Assembly (NCBI GenBank): GCA_044227925.1
Contig: JBGAVW010000004.1
Coordinates: forward strand, 62,001 to 126,000
DNA length: 64,000 bases
Source: JADJLQ01 sp044227925
GTDB taxonomy: Bacteria > Bacteroidota > Bacteroidia > Chitinophagales > Saprospiraceae
Direction: 5' to 3'
Shown: piece by piece, positions 16,753 to 26,428 of the stretch
Numbering within the stretch: the first letter of the stretch is position 1
Layout of the letters: the number at the start of each line of letters is the position of its first letter
The notes under the pieces: model-generated
Database searches by the model: none
What the model was told of the DNA's origin: nothing
The model's input: only the letters and a program-made list of their open reading frames with translations
Translations under genes and position numbers: made by a program

Positions 16753-17568
16753 ATGAATAAAGGGAAAGTTTCATTGCTTTGGAAAATTTCAATTAAAAAA
16801 GACTTCCCCGAAACCTGGATCAGTTCCTATCTGTTTGGCACAATGCATAGCGCTTCTTTACAAGCCTGGGCGCACCTGGATGCAATCAAACCTTATATTC
16901 TTACCTGTAACCATTTTTATGGGGAAACAAATGAAGAAGGACTACACCAGCATCCATCTTTATTGGCTTTACCTGAACAGTGGAAGGGTGTCCGGTATTT
17001 AGTGGGAAAAAATCGGTATGAAAAAATAGACCGACTGCTAAATAAAAATTATTCTTTGCAAATAGAAAGATTGGATTCTTTACCGCCTTTAATGATTACT
17101 TCATTAATCAGCGAGGTGATGATGTGCCATTCCAATTCAAATGATAAAATCCTGGATCAGGAACTCTGGCGCTATGCACATCATCTCGGGCTCACCATTG
17201 ACGGTATAGAATCAGCGCGGGAACAATTCGAAATTTACTCACAAATACCCTTGACTTTTCAGCTAAAACAATTGAAAAAATTTCTGGTAAACCTAACACG
17301 TTCAAGAAAAAAATTAATGATTTTAGCAGAAGCATATAAAAAAAATGACCTCAACTCCTTGTTCCGTTTGTCGAAAAATTCTCTGGGTGATGTAAGAAGA
17401 ATCCTATTGTATAATCGAAATAAAGTAATGGCAAAAAGAATATCACAAATTCTTAACAATCATGAGCCTAATTTTGTGGCTATAGGAGCTGCACATTTGC
17501 CCGGAAATAAAGGGGTTTTAAAATACCTCAAAAGCGAAGGTATAAGGGTAGAACCTATACCATTGTGA
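16753..17568 (+). CDS. TraB/GumN-family protein
   Basis: Member of the TraB/PrgY/GumN family, whose GxxH motifs suggest metalloprotease-like chemistry, though function is largely unproven. Both hallmark motifs are visible: LFGTMHS near residues 28-33 and AIGAAHLPG near the C-terminus. The ATG at 16753 gives 271 residues. An upstream TTG would start inside the preceding terminator and is rejected. I see no clear signal peptide, unlike many GumN homologues, so location is uncertain. Confidence 0.82.
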   Translation: MNKGKVSLLWKISIKKDFPETWISSYLFGTMHSASLQAWAHLDAIKPYILTCNHFYGETNEEGLHQHPSLLALPEQWKGVRYLVGKNRYEKIDRLLNKNYSLQIERLDSLPPLMITSLISEVMMCHSNSNDKILDQELWRYAHHLGLTIDGIESAREQFEIYSQIPLTFQLKQLKKFLVNLTRSRKKLMILAEAYKKNDLNSLFRLSKNSLGDVRRILLYNRNKVMAKRISQILNNHEPNFVAIGAAHLPGNKGVLKYLKSEGIRVEPIPL

Positions 17569-17625
17569 TTACATATTAATTGAATTGTGATTAGAATATA
17601 AACTTTTTGAGTTTAATATCGTTTA

Positions 17626-19995
17626 ATGAATTTAAGTATACTAATGCTGTCTCCTTTATCTTTGCGTTTCATTTTAAGTAGATTTTATCTCGGTTTTTTA
17701 TTTACACTAATTGCTTTCTCCCTTAGCAGTCAGACTTATACCATAAGCGGCTATATAAAAGACATAGAAAACGGTGAGACATTGATAGGTGCTAATGTAT
17801 ATTTAAAGACAAAGCCGGAAACCGGAACTGCTACAAATAATTATGGATTTTATTCCCTGACATTACCCAAAGGACAATACCTGCTTGTTTTTTCTTATCT
17901 CGGGTTCCAGGATCAGGAAAAGCAAATTGACCTAAACGGGAATATAAAATTGGATATCAATTTAAGCGCCGGGGTAGTATTAAAAGAACTGGTGGTGGAA
18001 GAGAATAGCTCTATTGACCAGGTGCAGAATACATCTATGGGAAGGGTAGAGATGAAAACAGAGGACATCAAAAAATTGCCCGCTCTTTTAGGTGAGGTAG
18101 ATGTGTTAAAAGCACTTCAATTATTACCAGGAGTATCTGCTTCGGATGAAGGAAGTGCGGGCTTTTATGTGAGGGGAGGGGGGGCTGATCAAAACCTGTT
18201 GCTTTTGGACGAAGCACCGGTATATAATTCAGGTCACCTGCTGGGATTTTTCAGTGTGTTTAACAGTGATGCTATCAAAAATACTACGCTGATCAAAGGG
18301 AATATGCCTGCATTTTATGGCGGCAGACTTTCATCTGTGATAGATATTCAAATGAAAGAAGGGAATGATAAACATTTTGCAGCAGAAGGCGGTATTGGAT
18401 TGATTGCTTCCCGACTCACTGTACAAGGCCCGGTCGTAAAAGAAAAATCGTCGTTTATCATATCAGGGCGCCGTACATATGCCCTGGATATTGCCCAACC
18501 GGCTATAAAAAAATCTGAATTTGCCGGTACCAATTATTATTTCTATGACCTGAACGCAAAATTTAATCACCGATTTTCAAATAAAGATCGAATATATTTC
18601 AGCGGGTATTTTGGCAGAGATATATTAAAATACAAATCCAACGAACGTGGATTTAGCCTCAATATGCCATATGGTAATAATACGGCTACCTTCCGATGGA
18701 ACCACCTTATCAACGATAAATTGTTTATGAATGTAACCGGATTATACAACGGCTATGATTTTAGTCTCACCGGTGAGCAGGATATTTTTTCTTTTAAAAT
18801 ATTTAACGGGGTACGCGATGTGCAGGCTAAATTAGATTTTGACTATTATCCAAGTCCTAACCATTTTATTCGATTTGGTGCAAATATCATTCATCACCGT
18901 TTTACACCAAATGTAATCAATGGCAGAAGTGGAGAAGTGCAATTTACCAATGATTATCAACCCAAATACGGTATAGAATCAGCAATCTACGTACAAGATG
19001 AAATAAAATTAAGCAGGACTTTGACTGTAAATGCCGGCCTTAGAATAAGTAAATTTAATCAGACTGGTCCATACAAATCAGGTGCTAAAGTTTATTCTGA
19101 TTTTGAAACCATCACCTCTTTTGCGGCTCTAGAGCCCAGGCTATTATCTACCTTATTGCTAACGCCTTCAACTTCCATCAAGTTTGGTTATAGCAAAAAT
19201 GCCCAATATTCCCACCTGGTCTCAAATAGTGCCAGTACATTGCCTACCGATGTGTGGGTTCCTAGTTCTACCATGGTAAACCCACAAATTGGACATCAAT
19301 GGGCACTGGGCTATTTCAGAAGCCTGAATAGTGGATCATGGAACTTTTCAGCAGAAGGATTTTATAAAATATTACTGAATCAAATTGATTATAAAGAATC
19401 GTATACCAACAATCAAAATATTGAAATTGAAGATGCATTCGTATTTGGTAAGGGTGCTGCCTACGGCGCTGAATTGTTTATTCAAAAAAACAAAGGCAAA
19501 CTTACTGGCTGGTTTGGATATACTTACTTACGTACCTGGCGCAAGTATGATTTAATTGAAAATGGTCGTCGGTACCCGGCCTCTTTTGAAAAACCGCATG
19601 ATTTAGAACTGATCACCAACTATGATTTCTCAAAGAAATGGTCTTTGAGCACCACTATGGTATACAGTACCGGAAGGCCGTTTACCCCTTTGCGCAGTGT
19701 ATATTTTTACGACAATGAACTGGTGACGCGGTATGCTAATCGAAATAGTAGCCGGTACCCGGACTATCATAGGATAGATATTAATGCAAATTATACTCCC
19801 AGGCCAAACAGTACAAAAAAATTTAAGAGTACCTGGGCATTTTCGGTGTACAACGTATACAATCGTAAAAATCCTTTTTTTATCAATTATGATTTTGATG
19901 CTGATTTAGCATCAGGTAAGGTGAAAGCATCTGCTTATAAAGTTTCCTTATTCCCGATCATCCCTTCCATCACTTGGAATTTCAAATGGAATTAA
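17626..19995 (+). CDS. TonB-dependent outer-membrane receptor with carboxypeptidase-like regulatory domain
   Basis: Outer-membrane active transporter or surface receptor. A signal peptide ends near residue 36. A CarboxypepD_reg-like beta domain (about 37-115, ISGYIKDIENGETLIGANVYL) precedes the plug (about 140-240, with YVRGGGADQNLLLLDEAPVY and AFYGGRLSSVIDI) and a 22-strand-type barrel running to the aromatic C-terminus (ITWNFKWN). No separate STN domain is seen, so it probably does not drive an anti-sigma cascade. The 789 residues and the DUF4249 gene four bases downstream define a common Bacteroidota pair. The substrate is not apparent. Confidence 0.93.
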   Translation: MNLSILMLSPLSLRFILSRFYLGFLFTLIAFSLSSQTYTISGYIKDIENGETLIGANVYLKTKPETGTATNNYGFYSLTLPKGQYLLVFSYLGFQDQEKQIDLNGNIKLDINLSAGVVLKELVVEENSSIDQVQNTSMGRVEMKTEDIKKLPALLGEVDVLKALQLLPGVSASDEGSAGFYVRGGGADQNLLLLDEAPVYNSGHLLGFFSVFNSDAIKNTTLIKGNMPAFYGGRLSSVIDIQMKEGNDKHFAAEGGIGLIASRLTVQGPVVKEKSSFIISGRRTYALDIAQPAIKKSEFAGTNYYFYDLNAKFNHRFSNKDRIYFSGYFGRDILKYKSNERGFSLNMPYGNNTATFRWNHLINDKLFMNVTGLYNGYDFSLTGEQDIFSFKIFNGVRDVQAKLDFDYYPSPNHFIRFGANIIHHRFTPNVINGRSGEVQFTNDYQPKYGIESAIYVQDEIKLSRTLTVNAGLRISKFNQTGPYKSGAKVYSDFETITSFAALEPRLLSTLLLTPSTSIKFGYSKNAQYSHLVSNSASTLPTDVWVPSSTMVNPQIGHQWALGYFRSLNSGSWNFSAEGFYKILLNQIDYKESYTNNQNIEIEDAFVFGKGAAYGAELFIQKNKGKLTGWFGYTYLRTWRKYDLIENGRRYPASFEKPHDLELITNYDFSKKWSLSTTMVYSTGRPFTPLRSVYFYDNELVTRYANRNSSRYPDYHRIDINANYTPRPNSTKKFKSTWAFSVYNVYNRKNPFFINYDFDADLASGKVKASAYKVSLFPIIPSITWNFKWN

Positions 19996-19999
19996 AATT

Positions 20000-20953
20000 A
20001 TGAGCATTAAATTAAACATTTCAGGCCTGTTCTCTACACTGGCTCTTTTCTTGTTAATTACTTTCTATAGCGCTTGTGAAACTGAGTTTATACCCGAAAA
20101 CATCAATTCCGAACCCGAATTAGTAGTGGAAGGGTATATTGAACTGGGAGAAGACGCTTTGCCACCATACGTAATACTTACCAGGTCCAGACCATTTTTT
20201 AATACTATAGATTCTAATCAATTGAACAATATATTTGTAAGAGGAGCTGAAGTGATAGTATCAAACAATGGCCAGTCCGTGAAACTCACAGAGTTTTGTC
20301 TAAACGATTTGCCTTTGCTGGTGAGAAAGCAAGTTGCAGATCAGCTGGGGCTTAATCCGGATAGCCTTAATACCAATATTTGTGCATACATTGATATTCA
20401 GGCTCAAATAATTCTCAAGGAAGGGCAATCCTATAGCTTGTCTGTAAAAGCAGGTACTCATTCTGTAAATGCGATCACCACCATTCCGGTGCACGTACCA
20501 CTGGATTCACTGTGGTGGAAAGAAGCACCAGGCAAACCATCGGATACTCTTCTGCAGCTGATGACCCGGGTCAATGACCCTGCAGGAATAAAAAATTTTT
20601 ACAGGTATTTTTGCAGCATCAATGGTGGGGAATTTAATACACCATTCAATTCGGTAAATGATGATGCATTGATCGACGGAAAAAAATTTGAATTCAGATT
20701 AATAAAACCCAACGAAAGAGGCCAGGATTTTGATCAAAGTACATTTGGGTTATTTAAAATAGGTGATTCGGTGGCAATAAAATGGTCTGCCATAGATGAA
20801 AGTCATTTTAATTTCTGGAACACACTTGAATTCAATAAAGGCAATCAGGGGCCCTTTTCTACTTATACTACCATCAACTCCAATATCAAGGGAGGACTCG
20901 GTAATTGGGGTGGTTATCATTCAAAAATTTACCGGCTTAAGGTCACGAGGTGA
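20000..20953 (+). CDS. DUF4249-type lipoprotein, partner of the preceding TonB receptor
   Basis: Predicted lipoprotein of 317 residues: hydrophobic signal then Cys26 (TFYSACETEF). The body shows the DUF4249 pattern, with VVEGYIELGEDALPPYVILTRS near the N-terminus, GQSYSLSVKAGTHSVNAITTIP in the middle and a C-terminal WGGYHSKIYRLKV. It is likely surface-exposed and may act as a substrate-binding lid for the receptor, by analogy with SusD-type partners. This is inferred from gene order; the biochemical function of the family is not established. Confidence 0.82.
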   Translation: MSIKLNISGLFSTLALFLLITFYSACETEFIPENINSEPELVVEGYIELGEDALPPYVILTRSRPFFNTIDSNQLNNIFVRGAEVIVSNNGQSVKLTEFCLNDLPLLVRKQVADQLGLNPDSLNTNICAYIDIQAQIILKEGQSYSLSVKAGTHSVNAITTIPVHVPLDSLWWKEAPGKPSDTLLQLMTRVNDPAGIKNFYRYFCSINGGEFNTPFNSVNDDALIDGKKFEFRLIKPNERGQDFDQSTFGLFKIGDSVAIKWSAIDESHFNFWNTLEFNKGNQGPFSTYTTINSNIKGGLGNWGGYHSKIYRLKVTR

Positions 20954-20992
20954 AACCATTTAAATCAAAATGCACTGGAATAAGTATGAATT

Positions 20993-21024
20993 TTTGATTG
21001 GATAATTGCAATTTCATACATTTG
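20993..21024 (+). promoter_or_regulatory. Bacteroidota-type promoter for the GH51 gene
   Basis: TTTG at 20993-20996 and TACATTTG at 21017-21024 are spaced by 20 bases. The start codon is at 21047, giving a leader of about 16 bases. Confidence 0.62.
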
Positions 21025-21046
21025 GAAGAAAAAGGTACTTCCCATT

Positions 21047-23044
21047 ATGTTATCTAAAAATTACTTTTATACTTTTATTGGAATCCTGGTGTTATTGGCC
21101 TGTTCCCAAAATAAATCATCCCAACCCGTAAAATTTAATTCAATACAAATCGAAGCTGGCAAACCATTGGTTCCGATACAACCTACTATGTATGGAATAT
21201 TTTTTGAAGATATCAATTCAGGGGCGGACGGTGGGCTTTATGCTGAGTTGATCAAAAACAGATCATTTGAATTTGAATATCCATGGATGGGTTGGCAACA
21301 TTTGCCTGTTGCAGAAACCCGCTTCAATACAGGGAATGAGCTTACTATAATGAATAATGCCAAAAACAGTGAAAACAACCTGAAATACGTGCGTATAGAT
21401 AAGAGAGATGAAAGCAATGATTTTGGTATGTCTAATGAAGGATTTGACGGAATTGGGTTTAAAAAGGACGCATCTTACGATTTTAGCTTTTGGGCCAAAT
21501 CAAATCAGGGCTTGATAAAATTACGCGCTGAACTAAGAGATACTTCCGGTAATCTATACGGTCATACAGAAATTGAAGTGAAAGGGGGAGGATGGTCAAA
21601 ACACGAATCAACAATAAAAACTTCCGGTACGGTAGCAAATGGCCGCTTGCATATTTATTTTATCGGCAAAGGGCAATGTGATATAGATCATATCTCACTT
21701 TTTCCTCAAGACACATGGAAAGGGCGAAAAGGTGGATTGCGAAAAGATCTGGTACAACTGCTCGCAGACTTAAAACCCGGATTTATGAGATTTCCAGGCG
21801 GATGTATTGTTGAAGGCCGAACTTTAAATGAAAGATATCAATGGAAGAAGACCGTAGGTGCTGTGGAAGAACGAAAACCAATGATCAATAGGTGGAATAT
21901 GGAATTTAAACACAGACCCTCACCTGATTATTTTCAGTCATTTGGATTGGGATTTTTTGAATACTTCTTATTAGCTGAAGATATTGGAGCAGAACCTGTA
22001 CCCATCATTTCATGTGGACTAGCATGTCAATTTAATTCCAGTGAAATGGCTGCCCTGGAAGATCTGGATCCTTATGTACAGGATGCAATGGATTTGATCG
22101 AATTTGCCAACGGTGATGAACACACTAAATGGGGTAGTGTGCGGGCTGCTATGGGCCACAGTACTCCGTTTAATCTTAAATACATAGGGGTTGGAAACGA
22201 ACAATGGGGCAATGAATATTTTGAACGATACGTAGTATTTGCCAATACTATCAAATCAAAATACCCTGCAATGAACATTATTTCGGGGACCGGTCCATTT
22301 GCTGAGGGCGAACTGTTTGAAGATGCTGAAAAAGCCTTGACTGCTTTAAAACCGGAGATTGTAGATGAACATTATTACAAGAACCCATCCTGGTTTAAGG
22401 ATAATGCCAACAGATATGATAAGTATGACAGAAATAGATATAAAATATTCGCAGGTGAATATGCAGCCCAAAGTGTAGCAACCACCAGTCCGGATAATAA
22501 GAATACCTGGGAATGTGCCCTGGCCGAGGCTGCATTCATGACAGGCCTTGAACGAAATGCGGATGTAGTTTATATGTCATCGTATGCTCCACTATTTGCG
22601 CATACAACCAGGTGGCAGTGGACACCCGATCTGATTTGGTATGACAATCTAAATTCATTCGGAACTGCCAACTATTACGTTCAAAAATTATTTTCAAATT
22701 ATAGAGGTCATTATACATTGCTTATTCGGTCTGGTAAGGAGAATCTAATCGGACAAAATGGAATTTATGGTAGTGCCTCAATAGATACTGTGGATCGTCA
22801 GGTAATTATAAAACTTGTGAATACATCAAACGAAGATCAGCATATTGATCTGGATATAACCGGACTGAAGCCAGTCAAATCTGCATCTGAAATAGAACTG
22901 ACTTCATCATCATTGAATACTTATAATACGATCGATAAACCGGAATTGATCAAGCCGGTCACCAAAAATATGAATTGGGCCTCATTGAATAATAAAGTGA
23001 AAATTAACGCTAATACATTTAAAGTGTTTCTTTTAAAAGTATGA
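21047..23044 (+). CDS. Secreted GH51-family alpha-L-arabinofuranosidase
   Basis: Retaining glycosidase releasing arabinofuranose from plant-type polysaccharides. A lipoprotein signal ends at Cys19 (VLLACSQ). Residues about 36-75 begin the catalytic unit (PTMYGIFFEDINSGADGG), interrupted by a CBM4_9-like beta domain (about 95-220), and the TIM barrel resumes with FMRFPGGC. The acid/base is Glu385 (YIGVGNEQWG) and the nucleophile Glu471 (IFAGEYAA). A C-terminal beta domain ends the protein. The 665 residues fit secreted Bacteroidota GH51 enzymes. No SusC/SusD pair is adjacent. Confidence 0.92.
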   Translation: MLSKNYFYTFIGILVLLACSQNKSSQPVKFNSIQIEAGKPLVPIQPTMYGIFFEDINSGADGGLYAELIKNRSFEFEYPWMGWQHLPVAETRFNTGNELTIMNNAKNSENNLKYVRIDKRDESNDFGMSNEGFDGIGFKKDASYDFSFWAKSNQGLIKLRAELRDTSGNLYGHTEIEVKGGGWSKHESTIKTSGTVANGRLHIYFIGKGQCDIDHISLFPQDTWKGRKGGLRKDLVQLLADLKPGFMRFPGGCIVEGRTLNERYQWKKTVGAVEERKPMINRWNMEFKHRPSPDYFQSFGLGFFEYFLLAEDIGAEPVPIISCGLACQFNSSEMAALEDLDPYVQDAMDLIEFANGDEHTKWGSVRAAMGHSTPFNLKYIGVGNEQWGNEYFERYVVFANTIKSKYPAMNIISGTGPFAEGELFEDAEKALTALKPEIVDEHYYKNPSWFKDNANRYDKYDRNRYKIFAGEYAAQSVATTSPDNKNTWECALAEAAFMTGLERNADVVYMSSYAPLFAHTTRWQWTPDLIWYDNLNSFGTANYYVQKLFSNYRGHYTLLIRSGKENLIGQNGIYGSASIDTVDRQVIIKLVNTSNEDQHIDLDITGLKPVKSASEIELTSSSLNTYNTIDKPELIKPVTKNMNWASLNNKVKINANTFKVFLLKV

Positions 23045-23070
23045 TGTGCGGGACTTTTATTGCTGTTTAT

Positions 23071-24276
23071 TTATCCTTCGATAGCCTTGATGCCGGGTAA
23101 GCTTTTGCCCTCCAACATTTCCAGCATGGCACCACCTCCGGTGGATACATAGCTTACCTCATCATCTAGTCCAGCTTGATTTATTGCTGCCACAGAATCC
23201 CCACCGCCTATCAGTGAATAAGCTCCATTTTTAGTAGAATCGGCTACAGCATTGGCTACAGCCAAGGTACCTTTTGCAAAAGAGGGCATTTCAAAAACCC
23301 CCATTGGGCCATTCCAAAGGATGGTCTTTGATTTTGAAAGGACTTCTTTATATTGTTCTCTCGCAATTGGGCCAATATCAAGTCCCATCCAGCCTTCTGG
23401 AATATCATTACTGTTGCAAATTTGCTGATTCGCAGCATCTGCGAATGCATCTGCAATGACCGAATCTATAGGCAACAATAAAAGTTTTCCCTTTGATTTT
23501 GCTTTTTCAATTAATGACTGGGCTAATTCTAATTTGTCTAATTCCACCAACGACTTTCCTATTTCGCCTCCCATGGCTTTTATAAATGTATATGCCATAC
23601 CCCCGCCAATCAAGATTTGATCGGCAATATCGATAAAGCGTTCGATCAGCATTATTTTGTCTGATACTTTGGCCCCACCAATTATAGCAGTGAAGGGACG
23701 TTGAGGATTGTCCATAACTTTACGTGCATTGGTTACCTCACTATCCATCAAAAAACCAAAAGATTTTTTATCTGAGGGGAAACAATTAGAGACCCCTACA
23801 TTACTTGCATGAGCCCGGTGAGCAGTACCAAATGCATCATTGATATATAAATCTGCCAGGGAGGCCCATTCCTGCGATAGTACAGGATCGCATTTTTCTT
23901 CACCAGGTTCAAAACGGGTATTTTCCATTAATAATACTTCACCAGGTTTTAAATCGGCTGCTGCTTTTCTTAATTTTTCACCCCTGAGCTCATCACAAAA
24001 TTGAACTGGTCTTTTAAGGCTGGCTGCCAGATGATTGGTCAGGTGGTTGATCGTAAACTTTGCTTTATCGATGGATCCGTCAGGCAATAATTTCGCTTCA
24101 GGTCGGCCAAGATGAGAGAACAATATGACTGCGCCCCCATGATCCAACACATGATTTATAGTGGGAAGGGCAGCTTTGATACGAGTATCATCCGTGATAG
24201 TGAAGGTCTTGTCGAGTGGCACATTAAAGTCTACTCTGATCAATACTTTTTTATTTTTAAAATCAAGAGATCTCAT
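23071..24276 (-). CDS. pgk: Phosphoglycerate kinase
   Basis: Glycolytic enzyme making ATP from 1,3-bisphosphoglycerate. Conserved blocks are LIRVDFNVPLD near the N-terminus, FSHLGRP, LMENTRFEPGEEKCDP, IIGGAKVSDK, GLDIGP, LWNGPMGVFE and the nucleotide loop LIGGGDSVAA. The 401 residues are usual. It lies downstream of gap on the same strand, separated by 152 bases that are mostly occupied by heptameric repeats. The two genes catalyse consecutive steps. Confidence 0.98.
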   Translation of the reverse strand: MRSLDFKNKKVLIRVDFNVPLDKTFTITDDTRIKAALPTINHVLDHGGAVILFSHLGRPEAKLLPDGSIDKAKFTINHLTNHLAASLKRPVQFCDELRGEKLRKAAADLKPGEVLLMENTRFEPGEEKCDPVLSQEWASLADLYINDAFGTAHRAHASNVGVSNCFPSDKKSFGFLMDSEVTNARKVMDNPQRPFTAIIGGAKVSDKIMLIERFIDIADQILIGGGMAYTFIKAMGGEIGKSLVELDKLELAQSLIEKAKSKGKLLLLPIDSVIADAFADAANQQICNSNDIPEGWMGLDIGPIAREQYKEVLSKSKTILWNGPMGVFEMPSFAKGTLAVANAVADSTKNGAYSLIGGGDSVAAINQAGLDDEVSYVSTGGGAMLEMLEGKSLPGIKAIEG

Positions 24277-24314
24277 GAAAGAGAATTTACTTTTTTACAA
24301 TTTACAATTACACA

Positions 24315-24427
24315 AATTAGGATTTACGAATTAGGATTTACGAATTACGAATTACGATTTGCGATTTATGAATTACGATTATATAGTCATTTTACTTCGT
24401 AAAATTGTAAATCCTAAATCGCAATTC
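24315..24427. repeat. Seven-base tandem repeats with inverted copies between gap and pgk
   Basis: From 24315 to 24377 nine successive 7-base units follow the pattern A-(A/T)-TTA/G-(C/G)G: AATTAGG and ATTTACG alternate twice, then AATTACG twice, ATTTGCG, ATTTATG and AATTACG. Three units recur in the opposite orientation at 24406-24426 (TGTAAAT, CCTAAAT, CGCAATT). The two arms could fold into an imperfect hairpin. The block is noncoding and fills most of the gap-pgk spacer. Confidence 0.85.
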
Positions 24428-24428
24428 A

Positions 24429-25436
24429 CTAGATTTTATCGGCGAAATAATGCAAGGTTCTAACCAGCTGGCTTACATAGCTCATTTCATTATCATACCA
24501 TGCCACAGTACGTACGAGTTGAGTATCTCCTACATTTTGTACTTTGGTTTGAGTGGCGTCAAATAAAGAGCCAAAGGACATTCCTATAACATCTGAGCTT
24601 ACTATTTGATCTTCAGTGTAGCCAAATGATTCATTGGCAGCGGCTTTCATTGCAGCATTGATTTCATCTGCAGTGACCTTTTTTTGGAGTATAGCTGTAA
24701 CCTCGGTCAAAGAACCGGTTAGAGTAGGTACCCGCTGGGCAGAGCCGTCCAGTTTCCCTTTTAAACTTGGTAGTACAAGCCCGATGGCTTTGGCTGCGCC
24801 TGTAGAATTGGGAACAATATTTTGAGCGGCAGCACGAGCTCTCCGTAAATCACCTTTGGGGTGTGGAGCATCCTGAGTATTTTGATCATTAGTATAGGCA
24901 TGTACTGTGGTCATTAAACCATTTACTATTCCGAATTTTTCTTCCAGCACCTGTGCCATCGGAGCAAGGCAGTTGGTTGTGCAAGAAGCACATGATATAA
25001 TTGTCTCAGAACCATCCAATTCATTATGATTTACATTAAATACAATGGTTTTGAGATCGCCGGTGGCGGGAGCTGAGATGACCACTTTGCGCGCACCGGC
25101 AGTAATATGTGCTGCCGCTTTGTCTTTATCAGTGAAAAAACCTGTACACTCCAATACAACATCCACTCCATGGTCTTTCCATGGTATTAATGCCGGATCT
25201 TTCTGAGTATATACTTTTATGGTATCGCCATTTACAATTATAGAACCTTCGCCTGCTTTGACATCAGCATGAAACCTACCCTGAGCGGAATCGTATTTTA
25301 AAAGATGTGCTAATACAGTGGGGCTGGTCAAGTCGTTTACAGCTACTACATCTATGCCCTTCATATCATAGATCTGGCGGAACACTAAACGGCCTATACG
25401 ACCAAATCCATTGATTGCTACTTTTACTGAATTCAT
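24429..25436 (-). CDS. gap: Glyceraldehyde-3-phosphate dehydrogenase
   Basis: Oxidises and phosphorylates glyceraldehyde 3-phosphate. The NAD-binding NGFGRIGR opens the protein, and the catalytic Cys152 lies in SCASCTTNCLAPM with the partner histidine in TTVHAYTNDQ. WYDNEMSYV is near the C-terminus. The 335 residues match GapA-type enzymes, and Asn34-Asp35 (VAVND) suggests NAD preference. Upstream of pgk; its own -7 box is at 25475-25482. Confidence 0.98.
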   Translation of the reverse strand: MNSVKVAINGFGRIGRLVFRQIYDMKGIDVVAVNDLTSPTVLAHLLKYDSAQGRFHADVKAGEGSIIVNGDTIKVYTQKDPALIPWKDHGVDVVLECTGFFTDKDKAAAHITAGARKVVISAPATGDLKTIVFNVNHNELDGSETIISCASCTTNCLAPMAQVLEEKFGIVNGLMTTVHAYTNDQNTQDAPHPKGDLRRARAAAQNIVPNSTGAAKAIGLVLPSLKGKLDGSAQRVPTLTGSLTEVTAILQKKVTADEINAAMKAAANESFGYTEDQIVSSDVIGMSFGSLFDATQTKVQNVGDTQLVRTVAWYDNEMSYVSQLVRTLHYFADKI

Positions 25437-25474
25437 AATTTTTCTTATTTAAGGTGATAATAAATTTTGGACCG

Positions 25475-25482
25475 CAAAAATA
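25475..25482 (-). promoter_or_regulatory. Probable -7 box for gap
   Basis: On the minus strand this reads TATTTTTG, matching TANNTTTG, 38 bases before the gap start codon. No clear -33 TTTG at the proper distance. Confidence 0.48.
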
Positions 25483-25587
25483 CTAAAACTAATGCCTCTG
25501 AGGATCAATAAATTTGAATAAGATATGTTGATTTCATGTAAGGTGTAGCCTAAAGAACCTGTGGACCAGATCTAATAATTACGTAAG

Positions 25588-26421
25588 TCAACCCAACTCT
25601 ATAATATCGGTCTCTTTGGCAAGTTCAGCTTCAAATGGAAGCGGCTCCATGGTATGAATCTTGTGTAATTCCTGTAATCTTTGATCAGTATGCCCTGGAT
25701 CGTGATGAAAAAAGAAGAGTTTCTTTGAATTGGTCCTTTTGGCAAATTGGATGGATTGGGCGAATGTACTGTGTCCCCAACCGGTTTTGGATTCATATTC
25801 ATCATCATCATACTGGGAATCGTGAATTAGAATATCTGCATTTTGGGCAATGGAGAAGCCAGATGTCCAATCATCAGGTTTTTCACTATGGACTCCTAAA
25901 GCTACTTCATGGTCGGGTATATAGGCTACAGTATTTTTTGAATTTGAAATACGATACCCCAGCGTGGGACCGGGATGACATATAAACGCAGACGACACTT
26001 CCATCGTACCTATTTTAATATCTTTCCGGGGCATTGCCACAAAATCCAAATTGGCTTTAAAATCTTTTATCCTCACGGGGAAAAGGGGCGGAGATAAATA
26101 CCTGATTAAAGTCTTTAATAAATCATCTGCATTGGCTGCAGGACCATATATGGTGATGGTGTTTTTCGGATTAAAAAAAGGGCCAAAAAAACCCAATCCC
26201 TGCACATGGTCAAAGTGAAAATGAGTGAGAAATATGTGAAAACGATTAAAGAACTTGAGATAATTACTATCTGCTAACCTTTTAATACCTGTCCCCCCAT
26301 CGAGAATAATGATATTTCCTTCATCTACGATGGAAACACACGAAGTATTGCCCCCAAATGTCTGGGTGTTTTCATCAAATGAGGGAATGGATCCCCTGGT
26401 ACCCCAAAATCGTATGGTCAT
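25588..26421 (-). CDS. Metallo-beta-lactamase-fold hydrolase
   Basis: Probable binuclear zinc hydrolase. The opening MTIRFWGTRGSIPSF and GGNTSCVSI are typical of the MBL subgroup that includes PhnP- and RNase Z/cAMP phosphodiesterase-like enzymes. Zinc ligands are visible in order: HFHFDH at 67-72, His149 (ICHPGP), Asp170 (YIPDHE), His217 (GWGHST) and HH at 239-240 (FFHHDPGH). The 277 residues form one domain with no signal peptide. It starts seven bases after a small PAS-domain gene, so the two are almost certainly cotranscribed. Substrate unknown. Confidence 0.87.
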   Translation of the reverse strand: MTIRFWGTRGSIPSFDENTQTFGGNTSCVSIVDEGNIIILDGGTGIKRLADSNYLKFFNRFHIFLTHFHFDHVQGLGFFGPFFNPKNTITIYGPAANADDLLKTLIRYLSPPLFPVRIKDFKANLDFVAMPRKDIKIGTMEVSSAFICHPGPTLGYRISNSKNTVAYIPDHEVALGVHSEKPDDWTSGFSIAQNADILIHDSQYDDDEYESKTGWGHSTFAQSIQFAKRTNSKKLFFFHHDPGHTDQRLQELHKIHTMEPLPFEAELAKETDIIELG

Positions 26422-26428
26422 GTCTTTT

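Noticed and set aside
17626..20953. SusC/SusD polysaccharide-uptake pair
   Set aside because: The second gene is a DUF4249 lipoprotein, not SusD, and the receptor lacks SusC length; the GH51 gene downstream has its own promoter.
24315..24427. Regular repeats that might suggest a CRISPR array
   Set aside because: The period is seven bases with no spacers and no cas genes nearby; it is a simple heptamer array.
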